Assembly: GCA_038203635.1 (NCBI GenBank)
Contig: JBBRDT010000009.1
Coordinates: forward strand, 1-53,327
Length of the DNA: 53,327 nucleotides
DNA from: DASRIA01 sp038203635
GTDB taxonomy: Bacteria; Actinomycetota; Thermoleophilia; Solirubrobacterales; JBBDJG01
Direction: 5' to 3'
Shown here: positions 41,871-50,751 of the stretch, one piece after another
Position numbering within the stretch: position 1 is the first letter of the stretch
Layout of the letters: each line of letters begins with the position of its first letter
Notes under the pieces: model-generated
What the model was told of the DNA's origin: nothing
The model's input: the letters and a program-made list of their open reading frames with translations, nothing else
The model's database searches: none
Made by a program: the position numbers and the translations under genes

Positions 41871-42254
41871 GTGTCCGAACCCCAACGATCGTCTGCGGGC
41901 AGCACGGCCGCGGCAATCTCGAACGCCACCGTCCAGTTACTGAACGAGTACACGGGCAGGGGACCGACGAAGGCAAGGACGGCCATGGACCGTGACGTGA
42001 TCACGGTCGTGCTTCAAGAAACGATGACGAAGGCTGAGCAAACCCTTGTCAAGAACGGCGAGGGCAGGTTCGTGATCGACCAGCGCCATCGCTTCCAGCA
42101 CGCGATGCAAGAGGACCTCGTGGCCGCGGTCGAGCGGTTGACGCAGCGCAAGGTGATCGCCTTCATGAGCGACAACCACATCGACCCCGACATGGCGGCC
42201 GAGGTCTTCATCCTCGAGCCTCGGTCCGGCACGAACGAGGCCGACTACAACTAG
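41871..42254 (+). CDS. MpsC (DUF2294) family protein
   Basis: A 127-aa soluble protein of the DUF2294 family, now often labelled Na+-translocating membrane-potential system MpsC. Visible features are AISNATVQLLNEYTGRGPTKAR at the start, DVITVVLQETMTKAEQTLVKNG, and the C-terminal MQEDLVAAVERLTQRKVIAFM then DNHIDPDMAAEVFILEP. GTG 41871 has a GGAAGGA ribosome site. The MpsA/MpsB partners that define the system in staphylococci are not seen nearby, so a role in membrane potential is unsupported here. Confidence 0.85.
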   Translation: MSEPQRSSAGSTAAAISNATVQLLNEYTGRGPTKARTAMDRDVITVVLQETMTKAEQTLVKNGEGRFVIDQRHRFQHAMQEDLVAAVERLTQRKVIAFMSDNHIDPDMAAEVFILEPRSGTNEADYN

Positions 42255-42263
42255 CCGGTACGG

Positions 42264-42280
42264 GACCGGTGGCGCCGGTC
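42264..42280 (+). terminator. Small hairpin after the MpsC-type gene
   Basis: GACCGG (42264-42269), loop TGGCG, CCGGTC (42275-42280), beginning 10 nt after the stop. A short stem without a T-run; termination is possible but weakly supported. Confidence 0.4.
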
Positions 42281-42342
42281 GTCTGGCAGACTCGACCGCA
42301 CGCGGGGCCGCAGGGCGTCCCGGTGGGTGGGAGGAGCCACAC

Positions 42343-42780
42343 ATGAACTCGAGAAAAAGCATCGCCGCGGCTGCCCTGGTCGGGTCGGCCGTCGTGTTCC
42401 TGATCGCATCGTCGAGCTTTGGCCGCGGCGGCGTCGCCGGACCGGACGATCGCAAGCTACATCCGCAGGCGCAGCGTCTCGCGGCCGCCGCCAATGGAGC
42501 GGGGATCGCCGCGGCCGCCAAGGGCATCAAGGTCCGGTACCTGGAGTCCAACGCCACGCCGCTGGGACCCGGGGCCTCGGACGGATACAGCTTCACCTGC
42601 CCGAAGCGGACCCCCCGCGCGATCGCCGGCTACGGCGGCACCGCAAAGGCCGCAAACGCAGGACAGATCGTGATCGCAGATTCGACGCCGTTCAAGAAGG
42701 GGCGCAGCTGGAGCGTCGGGGTCAAGAACCTGTCGGACCAGCCGCAGGAGTTCTACGTGGGAGTCGTCTGCGTCGGCTGA
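42343..42780 (+). CDS. Small secreted protein of unknown function
   Basis: A 145-aa protein with a signal peptide (about 6-25, AAAALVGSAVVFLIASSSF). The mature part has an Ala-rich helix (QRLAAAANGAGIAAAAKGIK) and a beta-rich half with two cysteines (YSFTCPKRTPRA and VGVVCVG at the very end) that may form a disulfide. No family was recognised. GTGGGAGGAG provides a ribosome site before ATG 42343. Confidence 0.7.
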   Translation: MNSRKSIAAAALVGSAVVFLIASSSFGRGGVAGPDDRKLHPQAQRLAAAANGAGIAAAAKGIKVRYLESNATPLGPGASDGYSFTCPKRTPRAIAGYGGTAKAANAGQIVIADSTPFKKGRSWSVGVKNLSDQPQEFYVGVVCVG

Positions 42781-42921
42781 ACCTCGCCGGCGGAGAGCTG
42801 GGAAAGTGGACGTTCACTGCGACCCGGGAGGCATCGTAGGCGAGGTCGGCCAACGTATCCGAAGCCGAGCTGATCCCCCTGCGCGCGATAAGTTAAGGTC
42901 GCGCTGAAGCTGGGGGTGAAT

Positions 42922-44028
42922 ATGCTGGGGCGCATGCTGGCCGGCAAGGGAGTCTCAATCTTGGTAACCGCGTTCGCGATGTTGGCGACGCTCGCCCTTC
43001 CGGCGGCTGCATGGGCCGACGCCGACCTGGAGTCGACCATCCAGGACTCACCCGACCCGGTCGCGACGGGCGGCATCCTCACCTATACCGCCGAAGCGAG
43101 GAACCTCGCCGGTCCCGACACGGCCACCGGCGTGACCCTCACGGTAACCCTGCCGCCGAGCGTCTTCTACGTCTCGGCCACTCCCAGCCAGGGCAGCTGC
43201 TCGCAAGCGAGCGGGATCGTGACCTGCAACCTCGGCACCCTGTCCGTGGGCACGACCGAGACGGCCACGGTCGCGGTCGAGCCGCAGAGTCTCGGGACGA
43301 TCACCGCAAACGCGAACGTCAACGCGGCGGAGACCGACCCGGCGCCCGGTAACAACGCTTCGCAGACCAGCACGACGGTCATTCGGGGCGGTTACGCCCG
43401 TCCCAAGGGCGCCACGTCGATGCGTGTTCCGCTCGTGCCTGCCTACAGGCCATGCGACCCCGACCAGGCGACGCTCCTGCACGGGCCTCCGCTGGCCGCT
43501 GCCTCGTGCGGATCCCCGGCCGTCACCTCGGGTTACCTGACCTCCGGTGCCCCGGACGTAAATGGCCAACTGGCCAATGCGGTTGGCTTCGTGAGGCTCG
43601 GCCAGATCGGCGAGGGACCACCGATCATCGACAACAACGGCGACCAGGCCGACATCGCCTACGAACTCAAGCTGTCGGACGTGCGCAACGCGTCCGACCT
43701 CTCCGACTACACGGGCGAGCTGCAGCTGCAGGCCACGGTGCGCCTCACCGACAAGGACAACTCGCTCAGCGGCAAGGCGCCGGCCACCGTCACCGACGGC
43801 ACTTTCATCAGCTTCAACGTGCCCTGCACCGCGACCGGGAGTGCCGCCATCGGCGCCTCCTGCGACGTGTCCACCACAGCCGAAGCGATCGTCCCCGGGA
43901 TGGTGAAGGAGCGCAAGCGCGGGGTCTGGGAGATCGGGAAGCTGCGCGTGCTCGACGGCGGCGCCGACGGCGACGCGGAGACGGGGCCCAACACGCTGTT
44001 CGTCACGGAAGGCGTGTTCGTCCCCTAA
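42922..44028 (+). CDS. Secreted DUF11 protein with the unrecognised Cys domain (copy B)
   Basis: A 368-aa exported protein. After the signal peptide (about 1-33) comes one DUF11 repeat (about 37-150: SPDPVATGGILTYTAEARN, GVTLTVTLPPSVFYVSA), an extracellular Ig-like unit. Then a domain of about 210 aa (from about 43390) aligns along its whole length with the mature part of the protein at 23812: ARPK-x-A, RV-x-LVPA, HGPPLA, SDVR, DYTGEL, KERKRGVWEIGKL, and the terminal TGPNTLFVTEGVFVP. Four cysteines are shared. GGGGG lies 5 nt before ATG 42922; GTG 42916 is an alternative start. The stop abuts the convergent SnoaL pseudogene. Confidence 0.8.
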   Translation: MLGRMLAGKGVSILVTAFAMLATLALPAAAWADADLESTIQDSPDPVATGGILTYTAEARNLAGPDTATGVTLTVTLPPSVFYVSATPSQGSCSQASGIVTCNLGTLSVGTTETATVAVEPQSLGTITANANVNAAETDPAPGNNASQTSTTVIRGGYARPKGATSMRVPLVPAYRPCDPDQATLLHGPPLAAASCGSPAVTSGYLTSGAPDVNGQLANAVGFVRLGQIGEGPPIIDNNGDQADIAYELKLSDVRNASDLSDYTGELQLQATVRLTDKDNSLSGKAPATVTDGTFISFNVPCTATGSAAIGASCDVSTTAEAIVPGMVKERKRGVWEIGKLRVLDGGADGDAETGPNTLFVTEGVFVP

Positions 44029-44340
44029 CCCGACGGAACTCGGGACTCCTCCGGCAGGCCGACGGCTGCGAGGGCCTCGGCCCGGTAGCCGAAGATCAGG
44101 ACGCGGTCGCCGAGATCGCGCAGCTGTTCGTGTGACACCTCGAAGACCTCCCAATCCGGGACGAGGTCCTCGACCCACCGCCGGACATCCTCGTGGCCAC
44201 GGTAGACACGGCCTTCCAGGACACCCAGGATCGGCACCCATTCCACCTCCGGATTCGAGGAGGTCGAGGAACGCAGTCATGTCCCGGCGGTTGAAAGCAC
44301 CGATCAGGCGCTCGACAAGCTCGACGTTGTCCTGCGACAT
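44028..44340 (-). pseudogene. Frameshifted, internally deleted SnoaL-like gene
   Basis: The first 30 codons (44340-44251) encode MSQDNVELVERLIGAFNRRD and TAFLDLLE, a typical SnoaL-like start. The continuation, EVEWVPILGVLEGRVYRGHE, VRRWVEDLVPDWEVFEVS and LRDLGDRVLIFG, is in another frame. Removing one base near 44256 restores LLNPEVEWVP. The C-terminus jumps from VLIFG to YRAEALAAVGL, lacking the usual 25-30 residue strand segment between them. Frameshift plus deletion indicates decay rather than a single read error. An intact relative follows at 44610. Confidence 0.8.
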
Positions 44341-44414
44341 GGGTTCGCGCAGTATCGCGCCTCGCCGCCGTTAGGACTGCATCTCGGTAGAGCCCGCGCG
44401 CCTACAGTGGGAGC

Positions 44415-44573
44415 GTGGCCCGGCGCACGAAGCTGGCGCGGCTGCGTGGCTCGCGCCAGGACCGTCGCCTCGGAGCCGCGATGGAGGACGCCGGGTTCAC
44501 CTTGGGAGGTCGCTGGCCGACGGTCCCCGACCCGATGCACTTCGAGCTGCACTCGCTTCCCCGCGGGCGCTGA
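44415..44573 (+). pseudogene. C-terminal remnant of an M15 (VanY/D-Ala-D-Ala) peptidase
   Basis: A 52-codon frame from GTG 44415 ends with MEDAGFTLGGRW and PDPMHFEL. The AGF-x-x-GG-x-W...DPMHFEL pattern is the C-terminal zinc-binding end of M15 peptidoglycan carboxypeptidases. The rest of the enzyme, including the upstream HxxxxxxxD ligands, is absent, so this is a fragment, though the short frame could be translated. Confidence 0.65.
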
Positions 44574-44609
44574 ACTCACGATCCCAGCCTGCGCGATACT
44601 GCCCGGGCG

Positions 44610-45014
44610 ATGTCGCAGGAGCACGTGGAGATCGTGCAGAAGAGCATCCAGGCCTTCCTCGAGAACGACTTCGAGGCGTGGTTCGCGACCACGGACCCTG
44701 GCTGCAAGCTCTACCCCCGGCCCGAGGAGCCAGGGGTAAAGGAGTGCTACGAGGGATGGGACGAGATACTCGACTATCTCGTCAACTGGTACTCCGGGTG
44801 GAAGGAGTACACCGCAGAGCCGGAGCGATTCATCGACGCTGGGGACTGGGTGGTGGTCGAGTTGAACGAGGTCGGCATCGCAGAAAACGGGCTGCGAGTC
44901 GAACAGCGCTTCGCCCACGCACTAAAGATCGAAGACGGCAAGGGCGTCGAATGGCGAATGTTCGGACCGGTCGAGGAGGCATTCGAAGCCCTCGGCATGT
45001 CCGTCCCGCGTTAA
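44610..45014 (+). CDS. SnoaL-like protein
   Basis: A 134-aa cone-fold protein: MSQEHVEIVQKSIQAFLEND, then GCKLYPRPEEPGVKECYEGW, DEILDYLVNWYSGWKEYTAE and the strands GDWVVVELNEVGIAENGLRV, FAHALKIEDGKGVEWRMFG. Typical of stand-alone SnoaL-like proteins, often found in multiple copies in this group of bacteria. Ligand or reaction unknown. ATG 44610. It ends 22 nt before the TTG start of the M19-like gene. It is intact, unlike the related gene at 44028-44340. Confidence 0.85.
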   Translation: MSQEHVEIVQKSIQAFLENDFEAWFATTDPGCKLYPRPEEPGVKECYEGWDEILDYLVNWYSGWKEYTAEPERFIDAGDWVVVELNEVGIAENGLRVEQRFAHALKIEDGKGVEWRMFGPVEEAFEALGMSVPR

Positions 45015-45036
45015 CATGCGCGGCGGGGGAGACTGC

Positions 45037-47079
45037 TTGAGGACTCGGATCATGAGAGCCGCCGTTGCGCTCGTCGCGTGCGCATCCGTCGGCGCGTTGT
45101 TTGCCCCGGCCGCCGGCGCCGTTGACGTCTACGCCTTCGCGAACGGCTGTTACGCCCTGCGCGACGCGAATACCGACCGCTACGTCGTGCGGGATGGGTC
45201 TGCGTATGCCGCGACCGCCCCGACCGCTGCCGCGGCGACCCCCTTCCGCCTCTAGGCGACCGCGCTCGGCCGATACCTGCTCTACGGGCTCAACGGGCGC
45301 ATGCCGAGCGCCGGCACGCTCAACGCCGTCACGCCGACTGCCACGCCAGGACCGGCGGCGGACTGGGGCATTGCCGACGACGGTGGCACGCTCCGGCTTA
45401 CCAACGTCTCCACAGGGAAGCACCTCGGGGTGGGAGCGATGGATTGGCTGCGCCAGGTCGCCTCGACCGCACCCCGCTGGTCGCTCGCGCCCGCCCAGGG
45501 CTGCGCGACGTTCCCCGAGGTTGATGTGAACGTCAGGGGCCAGCCGTTCAAGGGAGCCCGCCCGACGGCGCGCGTGCGTGGCTTCATCGACGACCACATC
45601 CACATCGGCGCCTTCCAGTTCCTGGGTGGCCGCTTCCATTGCGGGCGCCCATGGAGCCCGTACGGGGTGACGGTGGCGATGCAGGATTGCGTCGACCACC
45701 AACCCGACCACTCCGGTGCGGTTGCCGAGACCTTCTTGTCGGGCGGCGGCCCGGGTGACACACATAGCACGGAGGGATGGCCCAGCTTCGCGGGCTGGCC
45801 GCGCGACGAGTCGCTCACGCACGAGGGCACCTACTGGAAGTGGATCGAGCGCTCATGGCGTGGAGGCCTGCGCATCATGGTCAACGACCTCGTCGAGAAC
45901 CGGGCGCTCTGCGAGCTGTATCCGCTCAAGCAGAACAACTGCAACGAGATGTTGAGCGCGTACCAGCAGGCCAACGACATGTACGCGATGCAGGACTACA
46001 TCGACGCCCAGTTCGGCGGCCCCGGCAAGGGCTTCCTGCGGATCGTCAAGAGTGCCGCCGATGCGCGCCGGGTGATCAACTCGGGGAAGCTGGCAATGGT
46101 GCTCGGCGTCGAGGTCTCCGAAGTGCTCGACTGCGGGCAGCTCCTCGACATCCCGAAGTGCACCACCGCCCAGATCGACGCCGAGCTCGACCACCTCGAG
46201 TCGATCGGCGTGCGGTCGCTGTTCCCGGTGCACAAGTTCGACAACGCGCTCGGCGGCACGAAGTACGACTCGGGCACGACGGGGGTGCTCGTCAACACCG
46301 GCAACAAGTACGCCACCGGCCAGTTCTGGCAGCCACAGCACTGCGACGACCCGGACCACGACAACGAGCCCACGAACCCGACCGCCCAGTTCGGCGCATT
46401 GTTCTCAGCCTTCTTCGGTCCGGTGGTCACCCCTTTGTTCGAGGGACAGCTGCCGGTCTATCCGCCGGCGCCGCTCTGCAACCCCAGGGGACTGACGGCA
46501 CTCGGCCAGTACGTGATCGATTCGATGATGGACCGGGGCATGATCATCGAGACGGACCACCTGAGCGTCAAGGTGCGCAGGGAGGCATTGGACCGCATCG
46601 AGGCCAACAACAACTATCCCGGCGTGATCTCGAGCCACAGCTGGGGCGACGCGGGCAGCCAGAAGCGCATCCAGCAACTCGGCGGCCTGATCGGGCCGAT
46701 CACGCACGAGGCCAACGGCTTCGTGGACGACTGGCGTGAGATTCGCGCCAACCGCAACTCCCACTTCTTCTTCGGCGTCGGCTTCGGCTCGGACATCAAC
46801 GGGCTGCACTCCCAGCCCGTGCCGCGGTCGAACGCTGCTCAAAACCCCGTGAGGTACCCGTTCCTCTCATTCGACCGCGGGAGCGTCATCGACCGCCAGC
46901 ACTCGGGCACGCGCGTGTATGACATAAACACAGACGGCGTGGACCACTACGGGCTCTATCCCGACTGGATCGAGGACCTGCGCCGGGTCGGAGGCCGCGC
47001 GATCGTGGAGGACATGGCCAACGGCGCCGAGGCTTACCTGGAGATGTGGGAGCGCGCGGAGGCGGCCGCGGGCCCGTAG
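45037..47079 (+). pseudogene. Secreted M19-like dipeptidase/amidohydrolase, interrupted by in-frame TAG
   Basis: A signal peptide (RTRIMRAAVALVACASVGAL) starts at TTG 45037, 5 nt after GGGGGAG; ATG 45052 is an alternative. The frame reads into a beta-rich N-terminal domain, hits TAG at 45253-45255 (FRL-stop-ATALGRYLLY) and continues open for another 607 codons. The downstream part is a metal-dependent amidohydrolase of membrane-dipeptidase type: FIDDHIHIGAF (HxH), RIMVNDLVEN, TDHLSVKVRREALDRI, VISSHSW and GSDINGL. CAG to TAG would explain the break. Either a recent pseudogene, a sequence error, readthrough, or internal initiation (for example ATG 45301, without signal peptide). Confidence 0.75.
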
Positions 47080-47263
47080 TCAACCGGAGTCGGCTCTGTG
47101 CCAGCGCCGTCGGGTGAGCCGAGCCGAACATGGGACGCGGGCGACCCGAAGTGAGCCTGCCTTGACTCGGGTCGTGATACGTTCGCTGCCAGGCAGGGCC
47201 GACCCCGATGGAATCCTGACCGCGGGCACGGCCGTTAAGAGGTCAGGGAGGGAGAGGATTACC

Positions 47264-48514
47264 TTGGAGCGGCAAAAGACTCGTTCGAACTTCTGGTTGG
47301 GCTCAAAGCCCGCGATCCTGGCTCTAGCGCTTGCCGTTCTCGTGCTGGCGCTTCCGGTCGCGGCCAACGCAAACGCCGCCGAGAAAGGTGGCCACAAGGT
47401 CGAGCAATGGGGCCACAAGGGCAAGCAGCGGGGTCACCACCACGGACACGGTCACAACGGCGAGAAGGGTGGCCCCAAGGTCACCGTCATGACACGTAAC
47501 GTCTTCCTGGGCGCGGACCTCGGGCCGGCGCTGGCCGCGACCTCCATCCCGGCCGCGGTCGACGGAGGCGGCGTGATCTGGAAGGAGCTCATAGCGACCA
47601 ACTTCCCTGAGCGCGCCGTGCCTCTGGCCGAAGAGATCGACGAATCGGACGCCGACCTGGTCGGCCTCCAGGAGGTGGCGCTCTGGCGCCAGCAGATCCC
47701 GTCTGACCTTGCGGCGCCGCCGACCGGCGTGGGCCAGCCGGCCACCGAGGTGAAGTACGACTTCCTCGCCCTACTTATGGCTGAGCTCGACAAGCTCGGC
47801 GGCGACTACGAGGTCGTCCACGTGCAGGAGGAGTTCGACGCGGAGCTGCCGGTCGACCTCGACGCGAACGACGCCACTGGCGGCCCGTTGGGTGCCGAGC
47901 TGGACGGGCGTCTCACGATGCGCGACGTGATCCTGCGCAAGAAGGACAGCAAGGTGCAGGTCGGCCAGCCCGCTGGCGCCAACTACCAGACGCGATACAC
48001 GCCTCTTATCGGTGGGGCCATCCCGCTTCCGGTGAAGCGCGGCTGGCTCTCGGTCGAGGCGGGCTTCGGGGGCCGCAACGACGACCAGCGGCAGTTCCGC
48101 TTCGTGAACACACACCTCGAGGCGTTCGGTGAGGACACGATCCGCGAGGCGCAGGCGAAGGAGTTGTTCGCGCCGGGTGGACCGCTCGACACGCAGAAGC
48201 AGGTCATTTTGGTTGGGGACCTCAACTCCGGTACTGAAGCGCGGCACAACATCCACGACACCGATCAGCTCGCCTTCCTGGCGCTGCAAGGCTTCGGCAT
48301 GAAGGACAACGGCGCGGTTCAGAGTTGCTGCTATTCCGATCTGTTCGACCCGACGCAGGTGTTCGACCACACGGTCGATCACGTGCTGACGAAGCCGGGT
48401 CTGAAGACCCACAGGGCCTACGTGACCGGGAACGATCCGGACGAGAGGACACCGTCGGGCCTCTGGCCGTCTGATCACGGCGGAGTTGTCAGCACACTGC
48501 AGCTCCGGAAGTAG
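47264..48514 (+). CDS. Secreted endonuclease/exonuclease/phosphatase (EEP) family hydrolase
   Basis: A 416-aa exported phosphodiesterase. The signal peptide (about 14-38, KPAILALALAVLVLALPVAA) is followed by a His/Gly/Lys-rich linker (GHHHGHGHNG) that may bind metal, then the EEP fold: VMTRNVFLGADL, LVGLQEVALW (metal Glu), FVNTHLEAFG (catalytic His), ILVGDLNSG (Asp, Asn) and WPSDHGGVV (Asp-His). Substrate could be DNA, nucleotides or phospholipid head groups. TTG 47264 has GGGAGGGAGAGG 6 nt upstream and directly precedes the signal sequence. The leader contains two inverted repeats (47142-47174 and 47215-47247). Confidence 0.88.
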   Translation: MERQKTRSNFWLGSKPAILALALAVLVLALPVAANANAAEKGGHKVEQWGHKGKQRGHHHGHGHNGEKGGPKVTVMTRNVFLGADLGPALAATSIPAAVDGGGVIWKELIATNFPERAVPLAEEIDESDADLVGLQEVALWRQQIPSDLAAPPTGVGQPATEVKYDFLALLMAELDKLGGDYEVVHVQEEFDAELPVDLDANDATGGPLGAELDGRLTMRDVILRKKDSKVQVGQPAGANYQTRYTPLIGGAIPLPVKRGWLSVEAGFGGRNDDQRQFRFVNTHLEAFGEDTIREAQAKELFAPGGPLDTQKQVILVGDLNSGTEARHNIHDTDQLAFLALQGFGMKDNGAVQSCCYSDLFDPTQVFDHTVDHVLTKPGLKTHRAYVTGNDPDERTPSGLWPSDHGGVVSTLQLRK

Positions 48515-48527
48515 CTTTACGTCATCC

Positions 48528-48564
48528 GGTCAGCCGGGTCGGCGCCGCCCCGACCTGGCTGATC
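48528..48564. terminator. 15-bp hairpin between convergent genes
   Basis: Arms 48528-48542 and 48550-48564 pair over 15 positions (two as G-T when read on the plus strand) around a 7-nt loop, 13 nt after the EEP stop. It separates that gene from the convergent arylsulfatase remnant. Confidence 0.75.
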
Positions 48565-48578
48565 GCTGTCGCTTCTTG

Positions 48579-48926
48579 TTACTCGGGCGTCAGCGGCTGT
48601 TGAGTGCTCGGCAGCGGTTTCAGCCGTTCCTTCTGGACTCGAGCGAGCTTACGCTGGAGACGTTGGAACTGGCGTTCCTGCTCGGCGGTGCGCTGATAGT
48701 CCGAATAAGCAAGATTCTTCGTCTCCAGTGGGTCCGCCTTGAGGTCGTACATCTCCCACTCGCTGGGCACGTTGCCATCGGCGTCGTAGTACTTCGCGAG
48801 CTTCCAACGAGTCTCGCGAATGCTGACGATGTGATTCGGCGGCGGCAGGTACGGGCCCCGCGCCAGGCCCGACTGGAAGTCGTCGTAGGTGAAGACGACG
48901 TAATCCTGCGGCGCCGCCGCACTCAT
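48579..48926 (-). pseudogene. C-terminal fragment of an arylsulfatase
   Basis: 115 codons encode the C-terminal end of a sulfatase: YVVFTYDDFQSG, GPYLPPPNHIVSIRETRWKL, YYDADGNVPSEWEMYDLKAD, PLETKNLA and a Lys/Arg helix. The catalytic N-terminal domain with the CxPxR formylglycine motif is missing; the sequence upstream is the K+ channel gene. The ATG at 48926 overlaps the channel stop by 4 nt, so the fragment might still be translated, but it cannot be an active sulfatase. Confidence 0.8.
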
Positions 48927-49822
48927 GAGGTCGACGTTGCCCAGAGATGATCCCGCCGATACGCGGTGAGTGCCTCGTCCGGATCGCCGCTATGAATTCC
49001 GACGAACTGACTTCCGATGGTGCTCAACAGGTCTTCGATGGCCTGTCGGAGCATGACCGCCTGAAATCGGAGTGCCGGCGGATTTCCATCGCGCGAGCAC
49101 TCCTCTACAACCGTTAGCAGGCTCGGCAGCAGCACGGGCAGAGCGTGCCTGGGCTCGCGCGGGCGGAAGTAGTAGGCGATCGGCGAGTGGACAAAGTCGT
49201 CCCGCATTGTCACCACCCTGGATGTCAGGTCTGCGAGCACTCCCGCCGCGACCGGCGGGTCTATCGACGCCAGACCGAAACCGCTCGTCCGTTCGGTGTC
49301 AGCGAGCAGCGAGATCTCGTGCGAGAGCGATCGATAGTCACCGAGCACCCGATACAAGAACAGGATCCACGAGATGCTTGCGGTCAGGAGACCAACGCCA
49401 ATGAGCGTCTCGAGCGGGCCCAGGAACCGAAGGACATCACCGGTGGCGACGACGTCCCCGTATCCAAGGCTTGTGAGGTTGACGAGCGAGAGATAGAGCG
49501 CGTCACCGAAATGCCCTCCGTCCTCGACGGCCGCTCCGCTGCCCATCGCGAAGCCCTCCGGGAAATGAGGCCAAAGCAGCAGCGAGAAGCCGACCGCCAC
49601 CAGTGCACCCCACACGATGATCACGCCGACGAAAGCCATTGGCCCCGCCAGCGAAAGCGCGACATGGTTGCCGCGAACCACGGTCCGCATCACGCGCCAT
49701 GTCAGTCGAATCACAACCTGACTGACGACGCCGCGCCCGTGGGGGTGAAACAACGTGTCGAAGACATCACGGAGGGCGACCACCACCAGGAGTGCGCCGC
49801 CGACACTGCTCAGCGCAGTCAC
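48923..49822 (-). CDS. Two-helix potassium channel protein
   Basis: A 299-aa ion channel subunit. The selectivity filter TSLGYGDVV (about 117-125) is flanked by outer and inner helices (about 62-85 and 133-155), preceded by another N-terminal helix (about 5-22). The remaining 140 residues are a cytosolic helical domain (FVHSPIAYYFRPREPRHALP) without a recognisable RCK/TrkA-N nucleotide motif. The GTG start at 49822 is the likely start, with a weak ribosome site; the frame is open far upstream but without plausible sequence. Next to a universal stress protein gene on the same strand, suggesting a stress or ion-homeostasis role. Confidence 0.85.
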   Translation of the reverse strand: MTALSSVGGALLVVVALRDVFDTLFHPHGRGVVSQVVIRLTWRVMRTVVRGNHVALSLAGPMAFVGVIIVWGALVAVGFSLLLWPHFPEGFAMGSGAAVEDGGHFGDALYLSLVNLTSLGYGDVVATGDVLRFLGPLETLIGVGLLTASISWILFLYRVLGDYRSLSHEISLLADTERTSGFGLASIDPPVAAGVLADLTSRVVTMRDDFVHSPIAYYFRPREPRHALPVLLPSLLTVVEECSRDGNPPALRFQAVMLRQAIEDLLSTIGSQFVGIHSGDPDEALTAYRRDHLWATSTS

Positions 49823-49914
49823 TTTTCGGCGTGTAACACATCGCCCTCGGGAGTTCGCAGCGCGATCACGATCCCGTGCTTCGACGCTGCCGTTACGAGA
49901 ACGCTCATCAGACG

Positions 49915-50385
49915 TCAGCTCACCGCGTGAGCCGCTTCGCGTGTCTCTTCGCGCTTGGACTGCCGGACTGGGGGCACGGCCAGCACGGGGCACGGAGCGA
50001 CGTGCAGCAGGCGCTGCGTCACGCTTCCGACCAGGAAGCCGCCGAGTGCGGTGTGGCCATGCGTGCCGACAACGATCAGATCCGCCTCGACGTCCTTCGC
50101 GACATCGGCAATCACATGCGCGGGTTGTGCCGGCGTCGTAACTATGTTTGCCGTTGCGTCGAGTCCTTCGTCTCTCAGCTCGGACACCTGCTCTTCCACC
50201 TTGGCCTTGAATTCCTCCTCGTCCGCGGTGAGCGGCAGGCCGGCCGACAGAGAGCTTCTGTAGAACTGCACGACGTGCACGACGACGAGCTTGGCGCCTT
50301 CTTGCCCGGCAAGGATCTTCGCATACGGCAGTGCTCTGCCAGCGGACTCCGAGCCATCCGTTGCCCAGATGATGGTGTTGAACAT
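49915..50385 (-). CDS. Universal stress protein (UspA family)
   Basis: A 156-aa single-domain USP. It begins IIWATDGSESAGRALPYA, has VVVHVVQFY, and ends with the ATP-binding signature G-x2-G-x9-G-S in GTHGHTALGGFLVGSV followed by QRLLHVAPCPVLAV. So it probably binds ATP. AGGAGG lies 7 nt before ATG 50385. It precedes the K+ channel gene by 92 nt on the same strand. Confidence 0.93.
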   Translation of the reverse strand: MFNTIIWATDGSESAGRALPYAKILAGQEGAKLVVVHVVQFYRSSLSAGLPLTADEEEFKAKVEEQVSELRDEGLDATANIVTTPAQPAHVIADVAKDVEADLIVVGTHGHTALGGFLVGSVTQRLLHVAPCPVLAVPPVRQSKREETREAAHAVS

Positions 50386-50751
50386 CGCGAACCTCCTTCG
50401 TCGTATTGCTGAACGCCCTAAGCCTCCTCGACGCGGCCAGGCGCTTCATCGGTTCGCGGCCGCAACTTTCCTCGTAATGACTACGGAGCGGGCTCGTAAC
50501 AGCGCCTCACCGGGTCAGGCCGTGTGTGGAACGTGACCGTCTGGTAGTTGTTACCCGAAAGCGCTTGGGGCCAGCGTCGTCCGGCTCGCAGCGCGGACTT
50601 CTACGGAGCGCGCATGCGGCGAACAGCGCTGGCGCCCCTACTGATGGTCCGGCGGCTGCGGCGGATGGACATCCCGGCGACACTGCGCGTGGTCGAGTAG
50701 CACCCGATCAGCTCAGCGGCGAGCAGATACTCCAACAGCCCCGGCCCGCGG
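50386..50751. other. 366-nt intergenic stretch, no gene recognised
   Basis: The gap between the universal stress protein start and the FAD oxidoreductase stop has short open frames on both strands, but none with family-like sequence or a good ribosome site. It should contain the promoter of the stress protein gene on the minus strand. No clear RNA element was seen. Confidence 0.5.
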
